A stretch of DNA of 13,740 nucleotides from JBBKWX01 sp037969175 (GCA_037969175.1 JBBKWX010000026.1:1-13740), one strand, 5' to 3'; counted from the first letter of the stretch, positions 1 to 7,191 are shown. Notes: a model not told the origin generated them from the letters alone. Made by a program: numbers and translations.

Positions 1-12
1 GTGAAACGCTGA

Positions 13-198
13 TTTTTTTTCCCACGGAATGCACAGAAATATTCAGCTATTAATTATTATCCAATAAAAACAGAGGCCTTCTCTTTATTTGGTACTGACT
101 AATAAAACACGGATTTTAACCATCAACCATCAGCAATTTATTGAGATTTTTTTCTGTGCCTTCCGTGGAAAATTCTGTGTCTTCCGTGGGAAAAAAAA
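13..198. repeat. Unit flanked by 28-bp imperfect inverted repeats
   Basis: The left arm (13-40) and the right arm (171-198) are reverse complements at 25 of 28 positions, each carrying a T8/A8 run and the core TTCCGTGGGAAA or its complement. A third partial copy in the right-arm orientation lies at 152-169. The roughly 130 bases between the arms hold no plausible gene. The core resembles the CTCTGTG/CACAGAG repeat family found elsewhere in this window. The unit could be a small non-autonomous palindromic element, or simply two oppositely oriented copies of that dispersed repeat. No target-site duplication was recognised. Confidence 0.55.
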
Positions 199-230
199 TT
201 ATCGTTTGCGACTTAGCCAAATACCATCAT

Positions 231-259
231 TCGTAATTCGTATCTCGTAATTCGTAATT
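231..259 (+). repeat. Heptamer array, copy 1 (TCGTAAT/TCGTATC)
   Basis: Four consecutive 7-bp units read TCGTAAT, TCGTATC, TCGTAAT, TCGTAAT plus a final T. It is a permuted version of the arrays at 352-380, 647-675 and 7192-7220, and it runs directly into the first copy of the 79-bp repeat. Confidence 0.85.
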
Positions 260-330
260 ATTTCTGCTATAGATATTTCGTCCCTACGGGACTTTGGACA
301 ATGAATTTATTTGAATCCTAATAAAACAGG
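252..330 (+). repeat. 79-bp intergenic repeat, copy 1
   Basis: These 79 bases are identical to 373-451, an offset of 121 bases. Each copy contains a short palindrome, GTCCC-TAC-GGGAC (280-292 here), and ends in AATCCTAATAAAACAGG. No open reading frame or RNA family was recognised. It looks like an intergenic palindromic repeat rather than a gene. Confidence 0.9.
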
Positions 331-351
331 GATCAAATAATTATTCATTAT

Positions 352-380
352 TCGTATCTCGTAATTCGTATCTCGTAATT
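352..380 (+). repeat. Heptamer array, copy 2
   Basis: Four alternating units read TCGTATC, TCGTAAT, TCGTATC, TCGTAAT plus T. The array is identical to 647-675 and 7192-7220. Including flanks, 346-386 matches 641-681 over 41 bases. It leads into the second 79-bp repeat copy, as copy 1 does into the first. Confidence 0.9.
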
Positions 381-451
381 ATTTCTGCTATAGATATTTC
401 GTCCCTACGGGACTTTGGACAATGAATTTATTTGAATCCTAATAAAACAGG
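373..451 (+). repeat. 79-bp intergenic repeat, copy 2
   Basis: This is an exact duplicate of 252-330, with its small palindrome at 401-413. The two heptamer-plus-79-bp modules lie in tandem, which suggests a local duplication of a composite unit of about 121 bp. Confidence 0.9.
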
Positions 452-564
452 ATCTATTAATTACCAATTATGATTTTCCCTGAATTGAGTTGACCAGATT
501 TAGTTTCAATTTCGCAAGTAATATAGAACACGTATGATGAGGAAGAGAAGGATTTTTGCACGTT

Positions 565-634
565 CACTCCCAATCACTCTTAGTCACTCTCAATCACTCT
601 TAGTCACTCCCAGCCACTCCAAGCCACTCCAAGC
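565..634 (+). repeat. Decamer tandem array, seven units
   Basis: Seven consecutive 10-bp units all begin with CACTC: CACTCCCAAT, CACTCTTAGT, CACTCTCAAT, CACTCTTAGT, CACTCCCAGC, CACTCCAAGC, CACTCCAAGC. Units 2 and 4 are identical, as are 6 and 7, which suggests stepwise duplication. The period is close to one turn of B-DNA, although nothing shows that this matters. It lies just outside the heptamer array at the 3' end of the leftward gene. Confidence 0.9.
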
Positions 635-646
635 CAAAACCATTAT

Positions 647-675
647 TCGTATCTCGTAATTCGTATCTCGTAATT
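647..675 (+). repeat. Heptamer array, copy 3, overlapping a stop codon
   Basis: This array has the same 29 bases as 352-380 and 7192-7220. The wider match 641-681 (41 bases, identical to 346-386) covers the stop codon at 674-676 and most of the last two lysine codons of the leftward 500-residue gene. The coding sequence therefore ends inside the repeat. Confidence 0.9.
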
Positions 676-2176
676 ATTTCTTGTACTCCCTATTATAAAA
701 CCCTTCCAAAATACTCGCTGACATAGAAGAATAAAAACACTCCTGCTCCATGCGCAATAATGAGATCTGGTTTACCATCCAGTCGCGGGCCGGGGACTTG
801 CGGAGAAGCTCCAGCAAGCAAACTGAGAAGCGGGTCTGGAATGGATGTACTTCCACCTCCCTATAATGCACCGCTCTTTTCAACACGGTACGGGCCGCCA
901 GATTGCGACCGAAATACAGATCCAGCATAGCTTGCATTTCATACATCCTGTACTTTTTATCTACCCAGGATTTGCCATTGAGCTCAACCGTATCTATCAA
1001 GCGGGCAAACTCTCCTTCTTCGTAATTGGCTATGCCCGGCAATTGCAAAGCCATCATAATATGAAAACGCAACCAGGCTGCCCAAGCCGCTACATAGCGA
1101 AATTCTTCTCTGTGATGCTTGTTGATCTGCACCAAATGATCCACGATCTCCAACTCGCGAAATGCAGCATCAATATCCTGTACATCGCAATAGATCTGCA
1201 CTTTCACGATCTTGTAATACGCCTCCAGATGCGGAATGCTATCCGTGCTCACTTCCTCAGCTGCCTTATCAATATATTTGATCCTGTATGTCTTATCTGT
1301 GTAATTTCTGAATAAAGCCAATGCATGATAAACCACATGTGCTTGATCGGGAAGCATAGTCGTGATCTCTTGTTCATGCTCATCGGCATAAGAAATATAC
1401 GGATCTATATAGTGCTTGCGATTCTCCATATGCTCCGTGATCTGAAGGATAGAAATGAGGGTCTCGTTCTTGAGCTTGGTTGAATTATGTCGGATCAATA
1501 GTTTGCAGAGATTATCATAGACCTGCAACAATCCCTGATTGTTCCTTTGGCCTTCCATAGCCGCTTCACACAGTTCACGTGATTGCAGACCCAGCAACAG
1601 ATGTTCATGATCGTATTGAGCGAGCAAAGCTGCTGCGCGGTAGTTCTCCAGGATGGTGGTACGCTGCTCCGACTTAGGTAAAATTTGTATAAAAGGTAGC
1701 GCAAGCTTGTACATGGCCAGGATCAGATCATGATCTTCATGCGCTATCAGATCACGCTGCAACGTAGAGATGAATTGAGCTGCGTCTTCTTGTTTATTTT
1801 CTTCAACAGCATGTTTCAACTGAAGTATACGCTCAAAAATATTCAGATAACTAGTTTGCTGACTTAGTATATACCTGAACGCTTCAGAGCCGGTAACGTT
1901 TGACAAACGATCTTCGATAAGCTCGAGGATATGAACAAAATAATCAAGCTTAACATAATGAAAACTGTTTTCATAGATCTGTTCGGACTTCAACTTACCC
2001 CCGCCGGCTTGAACCTCCACAAAGAGCTTATGAACCAGCGTTTTGACAAGGTCAGGTTCTTCATCAAACTTTTTCAGCACAAAATCCCGCACATGCTCAT
2101 CCGATGGTAACTCATCAATGATCTCACTGATGCGATCGAATAAACGTTGTCTTTTTTGTTGTATTTTTAGCGCCAT
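674..2176 (-). CDS. Hypothetical protein, 500 residues, probably all-helical
   Basis: I do not recognise a family. The protein has no signal peptide, no membrane segment and no obvious catalytic motif, so it is probably cytoplasmic. The sequence is rich in Leu, Glu, Ala and aromatic residues spaced as in amphipathic helices. Parts of it, for example about residues 130-215 and 300-420, read like tetratricopeptide-type helical hairpins, which suggests a scaffold or protein-binding role. That is inference from composition only. The ATG at 2176 begins MALKIQQKRQRLF. A sequence at 2191-2198 (reverse strand TCTGTTTG) is one base from the TAnnTTTG -7 consensus. The gene stands alone on its strand and diverges from the amidohydrolase genes. 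Its stop codon and last codons lie in a repeated heptamer sequence, so the C-terminal tail may vary between relatives. No intrinsic terminator was seen downstream. Confidence 0.8.
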   Translation of the reverse strand: MALKIQQKRQRLFDRISEIIDELPSDEHVRDFVLKKFDEEPDLVKTLVHKLFVEVQAGGGKLKSEQIYENSFHYVKLDYFVHILELIEDRLSNVTGSEAFRYILSQQTSYLNIFERILQLKHAVEENKQEDAAQFISTLQRDLIAHEDHDLILAMYKLALPFIQILPKSEQRTTILENYRAAALLAQYDHEHLLLGLQSRELCEAAMEGQRNNQGLLQVYDNLCKLLIRHNSTKLKNETLISILQITEHMENRKHYIDPYISYADEHEQEITTMLPDQAHVVYHALALFRNYTDKTYRIKYIDKAAEEVSTDSIPHLEAYYKIVKVQIYCDVQDIDAAFRELEIVDHLVQINKHHREEFRYVAAWAAWLRFHIMMALQLPGIANYEEGEFARLIDTVELNGKSWVDKKYRMYEMQAMLDLYFGRNLAARTVLKRAVHYREVEVHPFQTRFSVCLLELLRKSPARDWMVNQISLLRMEQECFYSSMSASILEGFYNREYKK

Positions 2177-2190
2177 GCAACTTGTTTTTG

Positions 2191-2198
2191 CAAACAGA
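2191..2198 (-). promoter_or_regulatory. Possible -7 element for the leftward 500-residue gene
   Basis: On the reverse strand this reads TCTGTTTG, one mismatch from the Bacteroidota -7 consensus TAnnTTTG, and ends 14 bases before the ATG. A matching -33 TTTG was not found. Confidence 0.3.
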
Positions 2199-2274
2199 GG
2201 ATTCGGAAATTATTCATAATAAGCCTGAACCATCAGATTATTATTTCTTACACAACCCTCTCTTTCAAAATTAC

Positions 2275-2282
2275 TACATTAG
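2275..2282 (+). promoter_or_regulatory. Possible -7 element for the amidohydrolase genes
   Basis: TACATTAG differs by one base from TAnnTTTG and lies 20 bases before the ATG at 2303, a spacing similar to the better matches in this window. No -33 element was recognised, so this is a weak call. Confidence 0.3.
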
Positions 2283-2302
2283 CTCCCCATCATTTTTTAT
2301 CT

Positions 2303-5300
2303 ATGAAAAACTTACTAACATTGTTTTTGACAATTCTTTTATCCCTTACCGGCTCTGTGTTTGCGCAGGACCTGTATAATGTAAATGGGGTAAAAGATGA
2401 ACGAAATATCGTGTATGCTCTTATAAATGCAAGAATAATTACCGAACCCGGAAAGCAAATCGATAAAGGAATCTTGCTGATACAGGACGGAAAGATCAAG
2501 GATATCGGGAATGTTTCTATTCCACCGGGAGCAGTTGTTATCGATCTTGTAGGAAGAACAATTTGCCCTTCTTTTATCGATCCATTTAGTAATTATGGAA
2601 TGCCGGATGTAAATGCTAAAAGAGACAATGGAACACCTCAGTTTTACAGCAATACACGCGGAGCTTATTCCTGGAACCAGGCCATCAAACCCGAGACAAA
2701 TGCGGTTTCTATTTTCAGTAAAGATCAGAGGAAGGCTGAAGAACTTCGTAAGCTGGGATTTGGCGTCGTAAATACTTTACCTTTTGATGGTATATCACGT
2801 GGAACATCTACTGTTGTTTTGCTTGGAGATAAGATAGACAACAAAAATATCATCAAAGAAAAAGCAAGTGCAACATATTCTTTCAGTAAAGGAAGTTCTA
2901 CCCAGGACTATCCTTCATCTCTCATGGGAAGTATAGCATTGCTGCGTCAAACCTATCTGGATGCAAATTGGTATGCCTCTTCCAAACAAGAAGAAAAAAA
3001 TCTTTCATTGCAGGCATGGAATGAGACCCAGAATCTTCCGCAGATCTTTGATGCCGGAGATAAGTTAAGCGGACTAAGAGCAAACGAAATTGCAAAAGAG
3101 TTTGGTGTAAAATATATCATCAAAGGTGGAGGAGATGAGTACGAAAGAATAAATGAAATAAAGGCAAGTAATAATACATATATCATCCCCCTAAATTTTC
3201 CTGCAGCCTATGATGTAGAAGATGCTTATGATGCGCTTCAAATAAATCTGGGAGATATGAAACATTGGGAGATGGCTCCTGCCAATCCATCCGCTCTTGA
3301 AAATGCGGGTATTCGTTTTATGTTAACAATTGATGGTTTGAAAGAGAAGCATGAATTCATCAAGAATATTCGCAAAGCTATTGAGCACGGCTGGACAGAA
3401 GATGCAGCCCTACGTGCGCTTACCACCACACCTGCCGAGATGCTAAACATAGCGGATGTGTGCGGGAAAATAAAAAACGGAATGATAGCTAATTTTTTAA
3501 TTTTTAGTGGTAAGCCATTCGATAAAGAAACCAAACTTCTTGAAAATTGGGTGCAGGGAAATCGGTATAAAATTGCTGAACATGAAATGAGCGACATCCG
3601 TGGATCCTATGATCTGAATCTGGAACATGCAGGCAATTTCAAACTCAATATTGCAGGTGAGAAAGATCAGTTGCAAGTGAGTGTGCTAAGAGATACAACA
3701 AAACTCAAAACAACATTCAACAGAAGTAATGACCTGATCAGTTTGCAGATCATTTCAGGTAAAGAGGAGAACAAAAAGATCATTCGGATAAGTGGTCATC
3801 TGGTACCACAATCTTCTCCGCAAAAAATGGAAGGAAGAGGTCAGGATAATGATGGCAATTGGTTCAACTGGACCGCAACTTATTCCGGACTTTTTGTAAA
3901 AGAAGAAAAGAAAGACAGTAGTGATAACAAGAAACCGATCGTTGGTGAATTGTATCATCCGAATATGGCTTATGGCTGGACTGCACAACCGGGGCAGGAT
4001 CCTGTGCTATTTAAGAATGCTACTGTGTGGACAAATGAAGATGCAGGAATATTAATAAATACGGATGTATATATCAATAAAGGAAAGATCGTTCGCGTCG
4101 GAAAAAATATAGATTCTTCATCCATTAAAGAAAGCAATCTTAAAATAGTTGATGCTACAAACAAACATATTTCTGCAGGCATCATCGATGAACATTCTCA
4201 TATTGCGATCTCTCGCGGAGTGAACGAAGGAACGCAGGCGGTAACATCTGAAGTTAGAATTTCGGATGTTGTAAATTCGGATGATATCAATATCTACAGA
4301 CAGCTTGCAGGTGGTGTTACTACTTCGCAGTTGTTGCATGGATCCGCAAATCCGATAGGCGGACAGTCTGCCATTATTAAGTTGCGTTGGGGAATGACTC
4401 CGGAAGAAATGAAGATGAAAGAGGCTCCCGGATTTATAAAATTTGCTTTAGGAGAAAATGTAAAACAAAGTAATTGGGGAGATAGAAACTCGATTCGTTT
4501 TCCCCAAACGAGAATGGGTGTTGAGCAGGTTTATATTGACGCATTTTACCGTGCAAAAGAGTACAAAGAAAGTTTGCAAAAGTACAATGCGCTTTCTTCT
4601 AAATTGAAGTCAACAACAGTTGCTCCAAGGAGAGATCTGGAGCTCGATGCGCTGGTAGAGATCTTGGAAGGAAAACGATTTATTTCCTGTCACTCTTATG
4701 TACAAAGCGAGATAAATATGTTGCTAAAAGTTGCTGATTCGATGGGATTCAAAGTGAATACTTTCACACATATTCTGGAAGGATATAAAGTAGCGGATAA
4801 AATGAAAGCCCATGGTGCAGGTGCTTCTACCTTTAGTGATTGGTGGGCATATAAATATGAAGTGATAGAAGCGATCCCATATAATGCCGCCATTCTACAT
4901 GAGATGGGAGTTCTTACTGCGATCAATTCGGATGATGCCGAGATGGGAAGAAGACTCAATCAGGAAGCTGCTAAGGCGGTGAAATACGGAAGCGTAAGTG
5001 AAGAAGAAGCTTTAAAAATGGTGACACTTAATCCTGCTAAATTATTGCATATTGATAAATATGTAGGAAGCATAAAAGAAGGTAAAGATGCTGATCTTGT
5101 TTTGTGGTCAGATAATCCTTTGTCGGTTTATGCACATTCATTACAAACCTATGTTGATGGAAGAAAATTTTGGGATGCCGAAGCAGATAAAGAATTGCAG
5201 AAAAAAGTCAATGCAGAAAAAGCAAGACTAATCTATAAAATGATGGATGCAAAATCGCGTGGCGAGTCAACGCGCAAACCGGAGAAAAAAGACCATCTGC

Positions 5301-5341
5301 TTTATCATTGCGATTCGGAAGAAGGGTTTACAAATAATTAG
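2303..5341 (+). CDS. Secreted tandem amidohydrolase-family protein (1012 aa)
   Basis: This exported protein carries two amidohydrolase-superfamily domains. Residues 1-21 form a Sec signal peptide (MKNLLTLFLTILLSLTGSVF-AQ). The N-terminal domain (about 36-425) has the usual start (ALINARIITEPG, then GILLIQDGKIKDIG) and the typical late NGMIANFLIFSGKPF strand. The place of the HxH metal motif reads SFIDPFSNYG (90-99), so the metal site there looks lost. A linker with beta-strand character (about 430-560) follows. The C-terminal domain (about 567-960) keeps DEHSH (H631, H633), FISCHSY (H797), FTHILEG (H823) and NSDD (D877/D878), a plausible complete metal-ligand set. It resembles the imidazolonepropionase/metal-dependent hydrolase branch, but the substrate (cyclic amide, peptide or other) cannot be told. 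It diverges from the 500-residue gene and is followed after 56 bases by a second, shorter family member, probably in one transcript. Confidence 0.88.
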   Translation: MKNLLTLFLTILLSLTGSVFAQDLYNVNGVKDERNIVYALINARIITEPGKQIDKGILLIQDGKIKDIGNVSIPPGAVVIDLVGRTICPSFIDPFSNYGMPDVNAKRDNGTPQFYSNTRGAYSWNQAIKPETNAVSIFSKDQRKAEELRKLGFGVVNTLPFDGISRGTSTVVLLGDKIDNKNIIKEKASATYSFSKGSSTQDYPSSLMGSIALLRQTYLDANWYASSKQEEKNLSLQAWNETQNLPQIFDAGDKLSGLRANEIAKEFGVKYIIKGGGDEYERINEIKASNNTYIIPLNFPAAYDVEDAYDALQINLGDMKHWEMAPANPSALENAGIRFMLTIDGLKEKHEFIKNIRKAIEHGWTEDAALRALTTTPAEMLNIADVCGKIKNGMIANFLIFSGKPFDKETKLLENWVQGNRYKIAEHEMSDIRGSYDLNLEHAGNFKLNIAGEKDQLQVSVLRDTTKLKTTFNRSNDLISLQIISGKEENKKIIRISGHLVPQSSPQKMEGRGQDNDGNWFNWTATYSGLFVKEEKKDSSDNKKPIVGELYHPNMAYGWTAQPGQDPVLFKNATVWTNEDAGILINTDVYINKGKIVRVGKNIDSSSIKESNLKIVDATNKHISAGIIDEHSHIAISRGVNEGTQAVTSEVRISDVVNSDDINIYRQLAGGVTTSQLLHGSANPIGGQSAIIKLRWGMTPEEMKMKEAPGFIKFALGENVKQSNWGDRNSIRFPQTRMGVEQVYIDAFYRAKEYKESLQKYNALSSKLKSTTVAPRRDLELDALVEILEGKRFISCHSYVQSEINMLLKVADSMGFKVNTFTHILEGYKVADKMKAHGAGASTFSDWWAYKYEVIEAIPYNAAILHEMGVLTAINSDDAEMGRRLNQEAAKAVKYGSVSEEEALKMVTLNPAKLLHIDKYVGSIKEGKDADLVLWSDNPLSVYAHSLQTYVDGRKFWDAEADKELQKKVNAEKARLIYKMMDAKSRGESTRKPEKKDHLLYHCDSEEGFTNN

Positions 5342-5355
5342 AAATTACCTTGTGG

Positions 5356-5377
5356 TGTCAGGGGTAAACACCTGACA
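5356..5377 (+). repeat. Hairpin between the two amidohydrolase genes
   Basis: TGTCAGG (5356-5362) pairs with CCTGACA (5371-5377) around an 8-base centre. The stem is the same sequence as in the palindrome cluster at 6735-6861, so it is a stray member of that repeat family. It has no U-run after it and is unlikely to be a full terminator. It could affect relative expression or mRNA stability of the two genes. Confidence 0.7.
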
Positions 5378-5397
5378 ACGTGTTAAAATTTAGAATC

Positions 5398-6693
5398 ATG
5401 TATAAATATATAAGCTTGTTTTTCATCAGTATTTCAATCCACGCAAACGCACAACGTATTGCACCGGGTAAAGCGCAAAGCAAACCGATGGCAATCATTG
5501 GTGCCACATTGCATACCGGCAACGGAACTGTAATTGAGAATGCGGCATTGTTGTTTGAAAATGGAAAGATCACTTCTATCGGAGATGCAAGAGTAATACG
5601 CTTGAATGCAGAAACGACTGACATAGTTGATGCAAGCGGGAAGCATATTTATCCCGGATTAATTGCATGTAATACACAGCTTGGCTTGGTTGATATTGAA
5701 TACTTGAGGCCCACCCGCGATTTTGCAGAATCAGGTGATATGAATCCGAATTCAAGAACAGCCATTGCTTTTAATACAGATTCAAAAGTGTTAGCAACTG
5801 TTCGTTCTAATGGAATACTTTTAGCTCAAACGGCACCTACAAACGGGACTATCTCCGGGCAATCTTCTATTATGATGATGGATGGCTGGAACTGGGAAGA
5901 TGCTGCTTATAAACTGGATGACGGGATCTGGCTAAACTGGCCAAGAATGTTCATCAATACAGGTTGGTGGGCTGAGCCGGGAGAAACACAGAAATTGAAA
6001 ACAGAGAAAATGTTGGATGAGATAGAAGCTTTATTTGCAGAAGCACATGCCTATGCAAATATGCCGGATGCTAAGCTCAATCTTAAGTTGGAATCTATGC
6101 GTGGTTTATTCGATGGCAGTAAGAAACTTTTTGTGCGATGTGAATATGTGAAAGAGATAGAATCAGCTGTAGCTATTGCTGCAAAATATAGAATGAATTT
6201 GGTGATTTCAGGCGGGAGTGATGCCTGGATGGTGGCCGAACTTTTAAAGAAAAACAATGTGCAGGTGATGTTCGATTCTACACATGATCTACCCATGCGT
6301 GAAGATGATCCGGTAGATATGAAATATGCCATGGCATCAAGATTAAAAGAAGCCGGTGTTGATTTTTGTATCAATTTAAAGAAGGCCGGTGATCCAACTT
6401 TTTGGCAAGTAAGGAGCTTGGCTTTTCTTGCCGGTACTGCTTCCGGATATGGTTTGAGCAAGGAAGAAGCATTGAGTGCGATCACGCTTTCTGCAGCAAG
6501 AGTATTGGGAATAGACAAAACAACCGGCTCGCTTGAAGATGGAAAAGATGCAACGTTTATTATTTGCGATGGTGATATCATGGACATGAAAGAAAGCAAT
6601 GTTAGCAGAGCCTTCATTCAGGGCAGAGAAGTAAATATGGATAATGATCAGAAGGAACTGTACCGGATGTATAAAGAGAAGTACGGGTTTTAG
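5398..6693 (+). CDS. Secreted amidohydrolase-like protein lacking metal ligands (431 aa)
   Basis: This exported amidohydrolase-superfamily protein resembles the N-terminal half of its upstream neighbour. I chose the ATG at 5398 because it starts directly with a signal peptide (MYKYISLFFISISIHANAQ). The upstream in-frame GTG at 5380 falls beside a hairpin and would precede the signal with charged residues. The fold is recognisable: AIIGATLHTGNGTVIENA (32-49), LLFENGKITSIGD, then HIYPGLIACNTQLG (83-96), where the HxH motif should stand but CNT occurs. Later positions for His and Asp ligands are also changed (SGGSDAW at 271-277, CINLKKAGDP at 324-333). The C-terminal part (ALSAITLSAARVLGI, then GSLEDGKDATFIICDGD) is typical of the superfamily. 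It is probably not a standard metal hydrolase and may act as a partner of the larger protein. The gene ends in TAG at 6691-6693. Confidence 0.85.
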   Translation: MYKYISLFFISISIHANAQRIAPGKAQSKPMAIIGATLHTGNGTVIENAALLFENGKITSIGDARVIRLNAETTDIVDASGKHIYPGLIACNTQLGLVDIEYLRPTRDFAESGDMNPNSRTAIAFNTDSKVLATVRSNGILLAQTAPTNGTISGQSSIMMMDGWNWEDAAYKLDDGIWLNWPRMFINTGWWAEPGETQKLKTEKMLDEIEALFAEAHAYANMPDAKLNLKLESMRGLFDGSKKLFVRCEYVKEIESAVAIAAKYRMNLVISGGSDAWMVAELLKKNNVQVMFDSTHDLPMREDDPVDMKYAMASRLKEAGVDFCINLKKAGDPTFWQVRSLAFLAGTASGYGLSKEEALSAITLSAARVLGIDKTTGSLEDGKDATFIICDGDIMDMKESNVSRAFIQGREVNMDNDQKELYRMYKEKYGF

Positions 6694-6696
6694 TAG

Positions 6697-6722
6697 AGCG
6701 ATAGAGCGGAGAGCGGTAGAGC
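6697..6722 (+). repeat. 26-bp AGCGGAGAGCGG repeat, copy 1
   Basis: These bases match 11443-11468 at 24 of 26 positions. They consist of short GAGCG-like subunits and begin three bases after the stop codon of the 431-residue protein gene. Confidence 0.75.
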
Positions 6723-6734
6723 GATTTTTATAGT

Positions 6735-6861
6735 GTGTCAGGGGTGCTCCCTCGAAAAACGTGTCAGGGGTGCTCCCCTGACACATATTGCTCCCTCGGA
6801 AATCGTGTAAGTATATATAGTGTCAGGGGGTACCCCTGACACGCGGGTGCTCCCCTGACAC
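6735..6861 (+). repeat. Cluster of GTGTCAGGGG palindromes
   Basis: There are two complete hairpins. The first is at 6761-6784 (10-bp stem GTGTCAGGGG/CCCCTGACAC, loop TGCT) and the second at 6820-6842 (same stem, loop GTA). Around them are half-copies at 6735-6752 (left arm), about 6788-6806 (TTGCTCCCTCGGAAATCGT, degenerate) and 6845-6861 (right arm). The half-copies share a GCTCCCTCG-AAA(A)-CGTG alternative end. The same stem occurs at 5356-5377. This looks like a REP-like palindromic element that has amplified locally. The hairpins could stop 3' exonucleases from either flanking transcript. None has the U-run of an intrinsic terminator. Confidence 0.85.
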
Positions 6862-6868
6862 ATCAAGA

Positions 6869-6903
6869 AAAGAGACACATAGAACATAGAGTTTCACAGA
6901 GGA
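6869..6903 (-). repeat. CTCTGTG-type dispersed repeat (reverse copy)
   Basis: This is a degenerate run of AGAGACACA/CACAGAGG units, the reverse orientation of the CTCTGTG-type repeat at 7150-7187. It lies just beyond the 3' end of the small leftward gene. Confidence 0.55.
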
Positions 6904-6927
6904 TATTGTATAATTTCTTGCTATGTT

Positions 6928-7107
6928 TTATTTCTTTTTTCTGAACTGTTTAAATGAAAGCAAGAAATAGATCAAGCTCATGATCAGAAAAACGATATTA
7001 AATATTCTTGCAAACGGAGGTGCTCCTTCGGGCCAGATCTGACCGAGTAATACGATGCAATTCAAAATTACAAGCACTACGAGAATTGTGTTTTGATTTT
7101 TAGGCAT
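6928..7107 (-). CDS. Small two-helix membrane protein (59 aa)
   Basis: This short frame begins at an ATG (7105-7107) and ends at TAA (6928-6930). The product has two hydrophobic segments: residues 8-24 (ILVVLVILNCIVLLGQI) and about 35-51 (IFNIVFLIMSLIYFLLS). They are separated by a short polar, proline-rich turn (WPEGAPPFAR), and the protein ends in a basic tail, KQFRKKK. The tail suggests the C-terminus stays in the cytoplasm by the positive-inside rule. This organised pattern is unlikely in random intergenic sequence, which is why I call it a gene. No family is recognised, and no clear Shine-Dalgarno or -7 element was seen. It lies downstream of, and on the same strand as, the gatA-mltD-DUF4837 genes. 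Inverted copies of the CTCTGTG repeat bracket it. Confidence 0.6.
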   Translation of the reverse strand: MPKNQNTILVVLVILNCIVLLGQIWPEGAPPFARIFNIVFLIMSLIYFLLSFKQFRKKK

Positions 7108-7149
7108 AAGGGAAGTTAATAAATTAACTATTACCTTTTTAAAATTCCG

Positions 7150-7187
7150 TAATCTTTGTGTCTCTGTTTCTCTATGGTGAATTTTGA
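7150..7187 (+). repeat. CTCTGTG-type dispersed repeat (forward copy)
   Basis: The sequence runs CTTTGTG, TCTCTGT, TTCTCTATGG and then GTGAATTTT, a degenerate tandem of 7-8-base CTCTGTG-like units. It lies just upstream of the small membrane-protein gene and in the opposite orientation to 6869-6903. Confidence 0.6.
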
Positions 7188-7191
7188 AAAA

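Noticed and set aside
534..671. Short rightward frame beginning MMRKRRIFARSL
   Set aside because: Most of it is the decamer array and a heptamer array read as codons, giving a repetitive Ser/Leu/His peptide. There is no sign of a real gene.
845..1315. 156-codon rightward open frame
   Set aside because: It is antisense to the 500-residue gene and has no recognisable domain. The leftward frame is much longer and better organised.
5380..5397. GTG start six codons upstream of the 431-residue amidohydrolase-like protein
   Set aside because: The GTG is next to a hairpin and would put polar residues before an otherwise standard signal peptide that begins at the ATG at 5398.
6051..6617. 188-codon leftward open frame
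   Set aside because: It is antisense to the 431-residue amidohydrolase-like gene, whose protein has clear family features. The antisense product has none.
6735..6861. Intrinsic terminator after the amidohydrolase genes
   Set aside because: The hairpins are strong but no T-run follows on either strand. They fit a repeat family with a copy inside the operon.
7115..7128. GTTAAT-AA-ATTAAC palindrome before the small membrane-protein gene as an operator
   Set aside because: It is a short AT-rich palindrome expected by chance at this base composition, with no second copy.
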